This document shows positions 1-12,657 of a DNA stretch of 64,000 bases, piece after piece. Every line of letters starts with the position of its first letter. The first letter of the stretch is position 1. The notes beneath the pieces are model-generated. The model had not been told where the DNA came from. It did no database searches and saw only the letters and a list, made by a program, of their open reading frames with translations. Position numbers and translations under genes: made by a program. This stretch comes from Flaveria trinervia (taxonomy: Eukaryota > Streptophyta > Magnoliopsida > Asterales > Asteraceae): assembly GCA_025506515.1 (NCBI GenBank), contig CM046445.1, forward strand, positions 3,469,131-3,533,130, written 5' to 3'.

Positions 1-1494
1 GAATATACGAGCAAATCCTCGCTTCCTTCGGGTAATGACAAGACAGGAGCTTGAGTCAACCTCACCTTTAACTCCTCGAACGCCTGTTCTTGGGCTTGAC
101 CCCATATAAACTTTACATCCTTTCGGGTCAACTTGGTTGGTGGAGAAGCGATCTTGGAAAAGTCCTGAATGAACCTTCGATAATACCCTGCCGACCCCAA
201 GAAACTACAAATCTCGGATGGCGTCTTTGGAGACTTCCATTGCATCACAGCCTCCACCTTAGCAGGGTCTACCATAATCCCCTCGGGATTTATCACGTGA
301 CCTAAGAATTGAACTTCGCGCAACCAGAACACGCACTTGGAGAATTGGCATACAACTTCTCCCTTCTTAAGGTCTCTAACACCTTTTGAATGTGATCGAC
401 ATGCTCCTCCTCGCTTTCTGAATAAATCAGGATATCATCAATAAACACAATCACTGATTTATCTAACATTGGCCGACACACTCGATTCATCAAGTCCATA
501 AAAGCAGCTGGCGCATTGGTCAGACCAAATGACATAACAAGGAATTCATAGTGACCGTAACGCGTGCGAAAAGCTGTCATAGGGATATCATGCTCCTTCA
601 CCTTTAGCTGATGGTAACCAGATCAAAGATCTATCCTTGAAAACCAACTGGCACCTTGGAGCTGGTCAAACATATCATCTATTTTGGTAGGGGGTATCGG
701 TTCTTCACCGTCAACTTGTTCAGCTCTCGGTAGTCAATGCACATCCGCATACTACCGTCTTTCTTCTTCACAAATAGGACTGGAGCACCCCAGGGAGAGA
801 TACTCAGCCTAATGAACCCCTTATCGAGCAACTCTTACAACTGCTCTATCAGTTCTTTCATTTCTATCGGAGCTAACCGATACGGTGCTTTGGCAACGGG
901 TTGAGCACCGGGTATCAAATCAATCTGGAATTCAATCTCGCGATCCGGTGGCACGTCGGGTAAGTCTTCCGGGAATACGTCCGGAAAGTCACACACTACT
1001 GGTACTTCGGATAGTTACGGTACCAACGCATCCACATCCTTTACATAGGCCAAGTAGGCACTACATCCACGTCTTATGCACTTCCCCGCCACCGCCATCG
1101 AAATCATCTTCGGGATCGTAGTAACGTGATCTCCATAAATCGTAACCAAACTGCCATCGGACGCAACTAATCGAATCATCTTATTGCAACACACGATGTT
1201 TGCTTCATAGGTTGCTAACCAGTCCATCCCTAGTACTACATCAAATCCACCTAGGGGTATCATGTGTAACCTAGCAGCAAACCTATGACCTTCTAATTCT
1301 ATGGCACAGTCCTCTATCACATTAGTAATTCTAGTGACTTACTAATAGTAGTTTCTACATCGAATGGTGTACTGACCTTTTTACTACTAACAGGCAACTT
1401 AACACAGAAAGTAGTAGAAATAAAACTCCTACTAGCACCGGAATCAAACAATACAGTGGCACAAGTTTGGTTTACTAGAAACATACCTGACACA
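1..1494 (-). pseudogene. G1 protease-reverse transcriptase fragment
   Basis: Pro-pol remnant of the gypsy element, read on the minus strand. The retroviral-type aspartic protease comes first: its D-S-G-A active-site motif is at 1434-1445 and the G-M-D-W-L strand follows near 1230. A linker with F-P-E-D-L and P-P-D-R-E (about 930-990) precedes reverse transcriptase. The fingers motif around F-V-K-K-K-D-G-S is near 745-790 and the catalytic F-I-D-D box is at 434-445. The thumb/RNase H connection, matching G-Y-Y-R-R-F-I in the other copies, runs off the edge. Several stops and frameshifts are visible (for example near 835, 690 and 610), so this is a dead copy. Sequence is closest to G2. Confidence 0.9.
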
Positions 1495-1740
1495 ACATCG
1501 GGATTAGCTCTGGCTTCCTCCCGGTCATAGTGTAAGCTCTAGCACTTGCCCTATGCCCTTCTTCCACTGGCTTCTTCTTCTCTGCTCTAGAGCTCTCCGT
1601 CCTCTGGCTTCCTCCCGGGTCATAGTGTAAGCTCTACTAAGAGCACAAATCAAATAGCATGTGCACATAATACCAGTTAACATTAGAAAAAGACATACCT
1701 GATGGCACGTAGCTACTCGGGCTGACATCCCTCCATTTGT
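1495..1740 (-). pseudogene. G1 leader joined to a gag C-terminal remnant
   Basis: On the minus strand, leader sequence (…gtgctcttagta, near 1640) is fused to DNA encoding the short conserved stretch between gag and protease (residues like A-R-A-Y-T-M-T-R-E-E-A-R). About 1.3 kb of gag present in G2 is absent. The roughly 30-base stretch coding this peptide occurs twice, near 1510-1545 and 1605-1640, separated by Lys/Glu-rich gag tail sequence. This looks like an illegitimate deletion with a local duplication. It cannot make a gag protein. Confidence 0.7.
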
Positions 1741-1802
1741 CCCATTTTCAGTTTAAGTTTAGGTTTTAAAATTTTTATTTAACCTAATTCTCTAAAACTT
1801 TG

Positions 1803-1814
1803 GATCTGATACCA
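1803..1814 (-). other. Primer binding site of G1 (initiator tRNA-Met)
   Basis: The reverse complement reads TGGTATCAGATC, one base off TGGTATCAGAGC, the usual plant initiator tRNA-Met primer site. It starts three bases inside the LTR end. Confidence 0.85.
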
Positions 1815-1817
1815 ACT

Positions 1818-3886
1818 TGTAAGGTCCCGTTTCCGGAGACCTCACAGTTGGTCAATCACAGCAGCTAAAACAATAAACATTATAATTACACAAACTTAAG
1901 CAGCGGAAACAATTTATCAAAAACCATTCATTTCATTTAAAACACTGTTGTTAAGCAATACATTATCATTTAACTTTTTACGAAAGAATTGTTTTACTGC
2001 ATTACAAAACAACAGCAACATAGAATACGAATGGATGTCAGTCGTTCCCTGCCGAGTAGCTTTACCCTCGTGCCATCCTCAGCAATAACTACCTGCCAAC
2101 TGAAAATGTATAAAAGTCAGCGTTGCTGAGTGAGTTCTAGTTTTATAAGTAATAAAATACTTTCTATATGTTGTATATGAAAATACCATTTTCTGTAAAA
2201 TACAACGCTGTACTCTATATGCGAGCATGCATTAACTATATGACCAGATACTGTTCGTTCTCTTTATTGTATGCCTTGTATGTTCTGTAAACTTTTATCT
2301 TTATCTTTCACTTTTTGTATGGACCAATGAGTAATACCCCAACTGTATGCGCGATGGAAAACGGGTGATGGACCATCTATATCCCTCGAAAGCGTCAACT
2401 ATATCCCTCGAAAGGGTCAACTGTATCCCTCGAAAGGGTTCTGTGTACTGTATACAAGGCCAACCCAATCACCCAGGACACACTGCAAAGGTCCTGCCAA
2501 TCTCAATTGATTGGCCCTGTGTGCATATTAGGGTAGCTAACCCGCAGCACAGTTGAGCTAACGACAACATGGTCGTGTACCTCCTGTAAGCTTGCAAGAC
2601 TTGTTAACTTTTTTATTAATGTTCCTCTTCTTTTCTTTATTGCTCTTTCTCTTTATTATTACGATATACTTTACGTCACGATAATAAACATACCACGTAA
2701 AGTCACATACTATAAGTAATAATAATAGCAATAACAATATTAAGGACAATCATAACCATGCATGAAACATCATCATAAATAAGCCCCGGTCAACTTTCGG
2801 TCGAACCCTAAAAGCACAGACTCCCAGAAAATTCTATAAAAATTTCTAAGTGCTTAGGCGCTTTGACACTATTGGGGCGCATGAGCCCTGTTTGGGCGTT
2901 TCATCACTATATAGGCGCATCAGCCAACACTTATCATTTTATCACTTAGGCGCATGAACTATTCAAGCGCATGGGCACTATTTGGGCGTATGAACACTTA
3001 GGCGCATGGGTCATTCGGACGCATGGACACTTAGGCGCATGGGCCTTTTGGGCGCATGGGCACTATTGGGGCGCATGGCCCAACATTTAGTCGTCCGACT
3101 ATCATTTCCAGACGCATGGACCACTGTTCACGTGCATGGGATATACTTAAACATTTCTAAGGCAAGCTTAGGCGCATGAGCTACTGTTCAGGCGCATGGA
3201 TTACACTTAAATCTTCTAAGGTACTTTCTGGCGCATGAGCCTTATCTAGGCGCATGGACCTTCTGTGTAACATGTTTCTAGTATGTTTCCAAACCCAATC
3301 ATCAAACCCATCTGTTCTAAGCTTAACATGGCTATTCTAAACATGAATAACCTATAAGCATTCAAGAATTAACATCCAACATGCACAATACATACGGGTA
3401 AACATACATAAGCCTTGAAAATCATTTTAATACATTTTCAGCCCCAAAGATAGTTTAAAACAAGTAAAAACCGGGGTCTAGAACTCACCTGATGCAACTT
3501 GGGTGTTTCTTCCTTTCTAACCCGCTTGCAAATGAGTTCAAACACCTAGAAACAACACCAAACACACAAACCCGAGCACATACACAGACACTAAGCTCAT
3601 AACCATATAACCGGGATAAAACCCGTCATAAACACTTAAAAACCACAAATTCTTACCTTGAATTCGATTTCTTCTTCTTCTTCTCTTCAAACTCGAAGTT
3701 CCCTCTCTTTAAAACCGAAAGAAGTGTGATGTGAAGGGAGGGTGGGCGGCCATGCCCACCTTTACACCAACTTTTCAAAGATTTGTCCTTTTGGACACTT
3801 TTAGTCCTTCCACTTGGACTTTATTGCTTTTCTTTCATTTATTCTTCATGTCTTGTCTTTTTTTTTAAAAATAACCGGGTGTTACA
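1818..3886 (-). repeat. 5' LTR of G1 (family A, 2069 bp)
   Basis: On the minus strand it begins TGTAACACCCGG at 3886 and ends ..CCTTACA at 1818, directly followed by the primer binding site. It contains the family hairpin GGTGGGC..GCCCACC (3741-3760), an array of GGCGCATG motifs (CATGCGCC on the element strand, about 2865-3260), three copies of the 22-bp 'tatccctcgaaagggtcaac' type repeat (about 2378-2440), and the conserved block with the TCAGC-loop-GCTGA hairpin near 2122. Confidence 0.92.
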
Positions 3887-5047
3887 TCAAATTAACCACT
3901 TTATTTGAGCAATTGTTGACTTGCATCTTTATTAGGTCAAGAGGAATGACTTAGAGGACAGCGCAATGATGGTGGAAGAGATCCGTATGGGAACTGAATC
4001 ACGGGGAACATATAGTGTTGTCAATTTTAGCATCCCGTGGCAAAGCGCGAGTTCACACACTAGTATATATCAAATATCTCAATATCATACAATTACTTTG
4101 CCCAAAATCAGAATTAGGAATAATTGTAGATGGATAAACATGAGAATACCAGCCTTCCTCTATATATGTTCGCCATAATAGTTTAAGTTCATTCTTAAAC
4201 CCTAAGGTTGTTTATCAAATTGGTTTTTCCGGTAATTAAATTTGGTTTTCCAATTCAAATGGAGGAAGAAATAAACAAATACAAATGACTAAAAACATAT
4301 ATAAAAAGGAAAATAGATATCTATGTGATTTTTGAAAAATCAGGTTTAAAAATCACAAATTCAAATCCGATCTTAAAACCGAAATTTAAATTTGAATAGC
4401 TAACCCACCTAATTCGAATACTATGATATTAGATATTAATTAAATATATACACATATTTATAAGATGTTTTATAGATAGTAATAATAATAGATAATATAG
4501 ATATAGATTATTATATTATTACAAAAGTATTTAGTAATTATATAGTTAAGTATTCAAATAAGATAATACTTATTTATAAATTTAATTATTATTATTATTA
4601 TTATTATTATATTATTATTATATAAAATTATTTAGTTAAGTATTCTGAAAAGATAATACTTATTTACAAATTTAAAAATTAGTATAAATAATTATAATAA
4701 TAAAATATTAAATATAGTAAATTAAATAATCTCATATTATTATATAATGTATTAATAATATGCATTAATCAATGTATTAATTACAAGAATTTTATTAATG
4801 ATGGCAAAATATGAATGATTGTATGGAGCATTTGTATCTAATACTTAATAAGTTGTATTAGATGTTTTAATTGTTTTAAAATTTTATTTGTGTCTTAAAG
4901 TTATGCTTTATAAAATAACTACCATTACTTCCATATTCAATGGCATCACCTCAGTGAGACGTAACAAGTGTCACTGAGGACTAGAAGAGGCAGAGGGTGA
5001 GGGGCTATAAAGAAGCAAAGGGTGAAGGGGTATACAAAGGGCGTGTC
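3887..5047. other. AT-rich spacer, no gene seen
   Basis: Non-coding DNA between G1 and the hAT-like element. It holds an (ATT)n microsatellite (about 4588-4622) and a long AT-rich stretch (4400-4900). A perfect 9-bp inverted repeat CCTCAGTGA/TCACTGAGG with a 13-base loop lies at 4949-4979. The short open frame at 3966-4178 has no recognisable domain and is not called as a gene. Confidence 0.6.
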
Positions 5048-5724
5048 TAGGGCTGCAACGAACTGAACGTTCAACGAACAGTTCGTGAACCGTTCGGCGG
5101 GAAGTTCATTTATGTTCGTTCGTTTAGTAAATGAACGAACATGTACAAGAAAATTCCGTTCGTTTAGTTAAACGAACAAACATGAACACAAGTCGTGTTC
5201 ATTCATTTATGTTCGTGAACGTTCGATAATGTGTTCGTTTATGTTCGTTAATGTTCGTTCGTGAACGTTTGATAATGCGTTCGTTTATGTTCGTTAAGGT
5301 GTTCATTTATATTCTTAATTAATGTGTCAGTCATTTTTATGACTATTATATCAAGTATTTTTTGGTATTTATGTTAACTACTTAGTTATTTTATTGATTT
5401 TGTGTAATGTTTGTAATAAAAAATATAAATTTTATTCTAAAATAAATCTATAATAATTTGTATTCGTTTGTGTTTATGAGTTTTTTTTGTGTTCGTCATG
5501 TTTAAGAACAGTTGTTTGTGTTCGTTTGCATTTGTTTGTATTCATTTGCGTTCGGTAAATGTTCGTGAACAGTTCATGAACATATTTATTTTCTTAATGG
5601 ACGAACACAAACAAGAAATGTCGTTCGGTAAGTGTTCGTGAACAGTTAATGAACAAGTTTATTTCTTAACGAACGACCACGAACAACGCCTTGTTCGTGT
5701 TCATTCGGTTCGTTTGGAGCCCTA
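5048..5724. mobile_element. hAT-like non-autonomous DNA transposon
   Basis: A 677-bp unit whose ends form an inverted repeat: left TAGGGCTGCAACGAAC, right (reverse complement) TAGGGCTCCAAACGAAC. The interior near both ends is packed with GTTCG/CGAAC words on both strands (5060-5300 and 5510-5712), so each arm can fold on itself. There is no transposase frame. Flanking 8-mers ggcgtgtc (5040-5047) and ggcccatc (5725-5732) agree at 5 of 8 positions, as a decayed 8-bp hAT target duplication would. The superfamily call rests on the TAGGG/CAGGG-type ends and is tentative. Confidence 0.5.
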
Positions 5725-5909
5725 GGCCCATCTTATAGATTAGGATTAAATTGCCTTTTAGCGAAAGTTTAATTTTTTAAGATAGTAAAGATATAGATAT
5801 GTAATACTTAAAGTATTTAGTTATAAAGATATAAGTAGTAAATATAAATTTTAATATCGATTTATTCTAAGTAAAATAAAATATTAATATAGTTTATTAA
5901 CTAATTACA

Positions 5910-7328
5910 TGTGACAACCCTAAGCCAAGGTTAGGTAAATAAACATTTTTAAGAATTTCTCTAAGTGGATAGTATATACTTATATATACTTTATTAGAGA
6001 TTAGAGATTGTTAAAGTAATTTTATGTGATTAACCTTATATGAATTCTTTATATTTTTACGTAGTGGTACGTGAACATGCATCCATGCATGCATAAGTGT
6101 TTACGTGTGCATATGTGCAACTCTTGTATGAATCTTGTGATTGTCAAATCTTAGGATTATGTGATTAGTTTCTTGAATGTTAGATTAAGATGTGAAACTT
6201 ATTCAAACACTACTAATCAAGTTAATATCTAGAAACCTGATGTCAAAAACCAAAACTAAACCAATCCTAAAAACCTAAACACTAACTAAAACATAGCCTT
6301 AACATTTGTATCAACTCATTAGCACATTAAATAACCTAGATTAACAACTAACTAAATAACTAACCTTAACTTAATGACTAAGTGAGTCGTTAGTCTCTTA
6401 GCTTGACACCTAGCATGACCACACACTAATCACCCCTTAAACTTTGCCACCTATTACCTAAGAAGCCACCTAATAAACCCTAAAAACACCACCTCATCAC
6501 CCTAAGATAGCTTTAATGATGATGATCCCCACCTTCTTAAAACCTTTGGCCGATGGGGCTACCACAACCGCAAAGCACCACAACCGCCACCTTCATCCTT
6601 CTCTCGGCCCCTCTCCCTCCTTCTCGGTTCTCAAATCACCCCCATCTTGCTCTCTTTTCTCACATAACCTAACTAACCACATCATCTATTGTTCCAATAC
6701 CAATAAATTCTCACCATCAAGAACATCATAACACTAAGATTTCTTCAACTAGTTGTGATCAATCTTCGAAGTTCAAGAACCATCTCATTAAGCGGATTAT
6801 CAAGGATCTAGCTAGCAACTTCCTTAGTCTTTCTTCATCCTCAAACAAGATTTGATCCTCAAGTCTATAATTAACAAGTTTAAGAAGTGTATATTTGTTT
6901 AACTAACACAAATAACCAACCCTTTAAGTTAAATCACCAAGATTATTCACATGAACACTTGATTTTTATAAAAATTCAATAAGAAAAGGGTTCAAAAATA
7001 GAAAATTTAAGAATTTTATAAAAACCAAGGATTTTAAACAAAAAATAAAAGATTTAAAGGTTGAAATATGTGATATTCAACATAAATTAGATTAAATACT
7101 TAAATAACTATGATCGTGGGAATAAAATTTAGAAATTTGTTAGAAAAGATTGGAATAATAATCTATAAATTATGGGATAATTATATTAAATATATTAATT
7201 TATATGACTAATTCAAGAAAACAGACGAAAGTTTCTAAATAGAAGATCTGAACTCAATAAAAAACTGAAAAATTTATATAATAATCCTTATATTTTATTA
7301 GAAGTTCAGAAATTTTGAGAATTAATTC
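5910..7328 (+). repeat. S1 left segment
   Basis: First 1.4 kb of the S1 LTR, up to the target duplication of S2 (aattc, 7324-7328). The open frame at 6516-6731 is a low-complexity Ser/Pro/His-rich chance frame in a CT-rich LTR stretch. No gene is seen. Confidence 0.8.
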
Positions 7329-9298
7329 TGTAACACCCGGTTATTTTAAAAAGACAAGACGTGAAGAATAAAAGAATGAAAAGCAATAAAGTCTAAGTGG
7401 AGGGACTAAAAGTGTCCAAAAGGACAAAACTTTGAAAAAGTTGGTGTAAAGGTGGGCATGGCCGCCCACCCTCTTTTCACATCACTCTCATTCGGACTTT
7501 AGAGAGAGAAAGACAAGAGGAGAGCAGAAACTCTCGGTTTGAAGAAGAAGAAGAATAAGGAATCGAATTCAAGGTAAGAATTCGTGGTTTTTAAGTGTTC
7601 GTGACGGGTTTTATCCCGGTTATATGCATATGTGCTTATGTGTTTGGGTATGTGCTCGGGGGTGTGTGTGTGTTTGGTGTTGTTTTTAGGTGTTTGAACT
7701 CATTGCAAGAGAGTTAGAAAGGAAGAAACACCCAAGTTGCATCACGTGAGTTCTAGACCCTGGTTTTACTTGTTTTAAACTATCTTTGGGGCTGAAAATG
7801 TATTTAAACAATTTTCAAAGCTTTTGTATGTTTACCCGTATGTAATGTGCATGATTGGATGTTGATTCTTGAATGCTCATAGGTTGTTTATGTTCAGAAT
7901 AGCCGCATTAAGCTTTGAACAGAAGGTCCATGCGCCTAGATAAGGCTCATGCGCCTGAAAATGCCTTAGAAAAATTTAAGTGTAATCCATGCGCCTAAAT
8001 AGTAGCCCATGCGCCTAAGATTACCTTAGAAATGTTTAAGTATAGCCCATGCGCCTGAACAGTGGTCCATGCGCCTTGAAATGTTAGCCGGACGACTAAG
8101 TGTAGGGCCATGCACCCCAATAGTGCCAATGCACCCAAGAGGCCCATGCGCCTAGGTGTCCATGCGTCCGAATGGTCCATACACCTAAGTGTTCTACGCA
8201 CAAATAATGTCCATGCGCCTGAATAGTTCATGCGCCTAAGGGATGAATTGATTAAGTGTTGGCTGATGCGCCTACATAGTGATGAAATACCCAAACAGGG
8301 CTCATGCGCCCAAACAGTGACCAAGCGCCGAAGCACTTAGAAATTTTTACAGAATTTTCTAGGAGTCTGTGCTTTAGGGTTTTTGACCGAGGTTGACCGG
8401 GGCTTATTTATGATGATGTTTCATGTATAGTTATGATTGTTCCTTATTATTGTTATTGCTATTATTATTATTACTTATAGTATGTGACTTTACGTGGTAT
8501 GTTATTATTGTAACGTAAAGTATACTGTAATAATAAAGTGAAAGAGCAATAAAGAAAAGAAGAGGAACATTAATGAAAATGTTAACAAGTCTTGCAAGCT
8601 TACAAGAGGTGCACGATCATGTTCTCATTAGCTCAACTGTGTTACGGGTTAGCTACCCTATTATGCACACATGGCCAATCAATTGAGATTGGGAGGACCT
8701 TTGTAGCGTGTCCTAGGTGATTGGGTCGGCCTTGTACACAGTACACAGAACCCTTTCGAGGGATACAGTTGACCTTTTCGAGGGATATAGATGGCCCATC
8801 ACCCATTTTTCCATCGCACATACAGTTGGGGTATTGCTCATTGGTCCATACAGAAAGTGAAACATAAAGATAAAAGTTTACAGAACAGACAAGGCATACA
8901 GTAAAGAGAACGAACAGTATTTGTTCATATAGTTAATGTGTGCTCGCATATATAGTACAGAGTTGTATTTTACAGAAAAGAGTATTTTCTTATACAACAT
9001 ATACAAAGTATTTTATTGCTTTTAAAGCTAGAACTCACTCAGCAATGCTGACTTTTATACATTTTCAGTTGGCAGGTAATTATTGCTAAGGATGACACGA
9101 GGGTGAAGCTACTCGGCAGGGAAAGACTGACATCCATTCGTACTCTATGTTGCTGTTGTTTTGTAATGCATATAAACAATTTTTTTGTAAATAGTTAATG
9201 ATGATGTATTGCTTAACAACAATGTTTATGAAATAAATGGTTTTTGATAAATCATTTTCACTGCTTAAGTTTGTATAACTATAATGTTTAATGTTTTA

Positions 9299-10937
9299 TG
9301 TAACACCCGGTTATTTTTTTTAAAAGACAAGAAATAATGAATAAACGAAAGAAAGGCAATTCAGTCCAAGTGGAGGGACTAAAAGTGTAATAAAGACAAA
9401 AATCTTTGAAAAGTTGGTGTAAAGGTGGGCATGGCCGCCCACCCTCATTTCACATCACCATTTCTTTGGCTTAGAGAGAGAGAGCAGGAGAGAATCTCGG
9501 CTTGTAGAAGAAGAAGAAGAAGTGAACGAATTCAAGGTAAGAATTCGTGGTTTTTTACATGTTTATGATGGGTTTTATCCCGGTTATATGCTTATGTGCT
9601 TATGTGTTTGTGCTTATGTGTTCGGGTGTGTGTGTGGTGTTGTTTCTAGGTGTTTTGAACTCATAGCAAGTGGGTTAAAAGGAAGAACACCCAAGTTGCA
9701 CCAGGTGAGTTCTAGACCCCGGTTTTTACTTGTTTTCAAACATCTTTGGGGCTGAAAATGTATTTAAATGGTTTTCTAATGTTCGAGTATGTATGCCCGT
9801 ATGTATTGTGCATGAATGAATGTGATTCTTGAATGCTTATAGGTTATTCATGTTTAGAATAGCCACATTAAGCTTAGAACAGATGGATTTGATGATTTGG
9901 GTTGGAAACATACTGGAAATATGTTGAACAGAAGGTCCATGCGCCTAGATTAGGCTCATGCACCTGAAAAATGCCTTAGAAAGAATTAAGTGTAATCCAT
10001 GCGCCCAAACAGTAGCCCATGCGCCTAAGATTACCTTTGAAATGATAAAGTACAGCCCATGCGCCTGAATAGTGGCCCATGCGTCTAGAAATGTTAGCTG
10101 GACGATCAAGTAAAGGGCCATGCGCCCCAATAGTGCCCATGCGTCCAAGTGGCCCATGCGCCTAAGTGTCCATGCGCCTGAATTACTCATGCGTCTAAGT
10201 GTTCATACGCACAAATAGTGCCCATGCGCCTGAATAGTTCATGCGCCTAAAGTGAAAATGCCTAAGTTCATGCGCCTTTCGGGGGATACAGCTGACCCTT
10301 CGGGGGATATAGTTGACCCTTTCGGGGGATACAGTTGACCCTTTCGGGGGATATAGTTGACCCTTTCGAGGGATATAGATGGCCGGTCACCCGTTTTCCA
10401 TCGCGCATATAGTTGGGGTATTGCTCACTGGTCCATACAGAAAGTGAAACATAAAGATAAAAGTATATAGAACAGACAAGGCCTACAGTAAAAAAGAACG
10501 AACAATATTTGTTCATATAGTTGATGCGTGCTTGCATATACAGTACAGAGTTGTATTTTACAGAAAAGAGTATTTTCATATACAACATATAGAAAGTATT
10601 TTACTACTTATAAAACTAGAGCTCACTCAGCAACGCTGACTTTTATACATTTTCAGTTGGCAGGTAATTATTGCTGAGGATGGCACGAGAGTGAAGCTAC
10701 TCGGAAGGAAAAGTCTGACATCCATTCGTACTCTGTGTTGCTGTTGTTTTGTAATGCATATAAACAAGTCTTTTGTAAACAATCAATGATGATATATTGC
10801 TTAACAACAGTGTTTTAAACGAAGTGAATGGCTTTTGATAAATTATTTCCGCTACTTAAGCTTGTTTAGTTGTAATGTTTGATGTTTTAATTGCTATGAT
10901 TGACCAACTGTGAGGTTTCCGGGAACGGGGCCTTACA
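9299..10937 (+). repeat. 5' LTR of G2 (1639 bp, internally deleted)
   Basis: Starts TGTAACACCCGG and ends GGGGCCTTACA before the primer site. Against the 3' LTR it lacks about 540 bp: at about 10275 the CATGCGCC array (9934-10275) is joined straight to the 22-bp GGGGGATACAGTTGACCC repeats (10277-10387). Other landmarks are the GC-rich hairpin 9424-9443, possible splice donors (caaggtaagaatt, 9534; ccaggtgagttc, 9702) and the TCAGC-AAC-GCTGA hairpin 10627-10639. Confidence 0.93.
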
Positions 10938-10940
10938 AGT

Positions 10941-10952
10941 TGGTATCAGAGC
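10941..10952 (+). other. Primer binding site of G2
   Basis: TGGTATCAGAGC, an exact initiator tRNA-Met primer site, three bases after the LTR end. Confidence 0.93.
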
Positions 10953-11286
10953 CAAAGTTTAAGAAAATTAGGTTAAAATAAACTTTTAAAACCTAAACTG
11001 AAAATGTTACAAATGGAGGGATGTTAGCCCAAGTAGCTACGTGGCATCAGGTATGTCTTTTCCTAATGATTAACCGGTATTATGTGCACATGCTATTTGA
11101 TTATGTGCTCTTAGTAGATTTAGATACTGATTAAGTCTGGATAGGAGATGCTTGGGGTATGAAGAGTAAGTAAATGGCTAATCACAACTGGCCACTGTAA
11201 TTAGGGACTTACTATACTTGACATAAACTGAGTATTACCTTGAATGACCGTGTTAGTGTTTGAATCTTATAGTGTGCTTATAGAGG

Positions 11287-12657
11287 ATGGCTGGAGGTAG
11301 ATCTTCAAAGGCCTCTCGTGGTGGAGGTCACGGTATTGCTCCGCGACCCAAGAGAAGGAGACCCAGAGTCGAGAAAGTGGTTCATGAAGAACCAGAAACC
11401 CCTCATCCGGAGGCCGGAGATGAGAGTGCTAACCTGAGGGCCTCAGTAAAGGAGGCTGTGGTGGAAGAGGTTTACCAGGTCATGCAGACGATTCTACCGT
11501 CTGTGGTGACCGAAGTAATCAAGGAAGTTTGAGCGGGAGAGAGAAAGGAAAGGAGTGGATCTACGGGCGAAAGAAGACAGTCCGAGACTAAGATGGTTCT
11601 GTCTGATGATGAGGATGAGGAAGAAGAGCCTGCACCGGAGGCGACTCGAGGCTGCAACTATGGGGTGTTTATGAGATGCAAGCCCCCTACTTTCGATGGA
11701 AACGGCACTACGGCAGCTGCTCACCGGTGGGTACGGGAGATGGAGGTTGTCCTTGATATCAGTGAGTGCCGTGAGGATCAGAAGGTGAAATTCGCTACTC
11801 ACTCCTTTGTGGACTCGGCTTTGTGCTGGTGGGACAACATTGTCCAAGCTGAGGGTAGCAGGGCCATTGGAAGAATGAGATGGTCTGAATTGAAGAAGCT
11901 AGTGATCGAGGAATTCTGTCCTCATAGGGAAATGGACAAGGTAGAAAGAGAATTCCTTTAGCTGGAGGCGGGAACGATGACACACCCGCAATACACCACC
12001 AAATTCAATGAAATGGCACGGTTGGTGCCCGATCAAGTGACACCATTGTCACGAAATATTAAAAGATACATCCAGGGGCTGCCGACGGATATCCGTAGGC
12101 ATATGATTGCCGCCCGGCCGAGCGCTTTCAGGTTGGCAGTTGACCTGGCTGGCAGATTATATGATGAGCGCGAGGTGGTGGTGGCTGAGGTGGATAAGAA
12201 GGATGGTGGTAGTCGGAACTGGAATGGGAAATGGTTTGGACGTGGTAGAACTGATCCAAACAAGAAGGTGGCAAAGGTGGGTGATCGATGTGTGGTCACA
12301 TCTGGATCGGGGCTGAGGAGGTGTGACAAATGTGGAAGGGAGCATACTGGTGAGTGCAGAATGGGGATGAACGTATGCTTCAGGTGTGGTCAGCCTAGCC
12401 ACATCGCTAGAGACTGTAAGAAGTCGAGGGCAGAGATCTCTGGGGCAGAGAAGAAGAAGCCGGAGGAAGGAGGGCAGGGGGCAGGTGCTAGAGCTTACAC
12501 CATGACCCGAGAGGAAGCCAGAGCTGATCCCGATGCTGTGTCAGGTATGTTTCTGGTAAACCAAACTTGTGCCTCTATATTGTTTGATTCTGGTGCTAGT
12601 AGAAGTTTTATTTCTAATACCTTCTGTGCTAAGTTGCCTGTTATTAGTAGAAAGGTC
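11287..12657 (+). pseudogene. G2 gag and start of protease (nonsense-broken)
   Basis: Retrotransposon capsid/nucleocapsid precursor followed by the protease N-terminus. All parts lie in one frame from the ATG at 11287. Order: a basic Gly/Arg/Lys-rich N-terminus; an acidic linker; the gag capsid core (the stretch around W-W-D-N at about 11830 and the T-K-F-N-E region at about 12000); then zinc knuckles, one short C-D-K-C type (about 12327) and one CX2CX4HX4C (about 12378-12420). The protease D-S-G-A motif is at 12586-12597. Two in-frame stops interrupt it, TGA at 11530-11532 and TAG at 11959-11961 (a Gln codon in sister copies). The frame ends where L1 inserted at 12658. The rest of the protease resumes after 29210. 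Confidence 0.92.

Larger units (their letters stand above)
1..3886 (-). mobile_element. G1: Ty3/gypsy (Tekay-like) retrotransposon, partial
   Basis: Minus-strand element running off the left edge. From high to low coordinates it has the 5' LTR (1818-3886), a primer binding site, a short leader, a remnant of the gag/protease junction, then protease and reverse transcriptase. Most of gag is missing: the leader joins directly to sequence just upstream of the protease near 1636-1640. The LTR belongs to family A, which starts TGTAACACCCGG on the element strand, as do S2 and G2. Integrase, RNase H and the 3' LTR lie outside the window, so its target duplication cannot be tested; the flank at the LTR start is tcaaa (3887-3891). 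Confidence 0.9.

Noticed and set aside
6516..6731. 71-codon plus-strand frame as a small gene
   Set aside because: Low-complexity Ser/Pro/His composition inside the S1 LTR; no domain, no conserved context.
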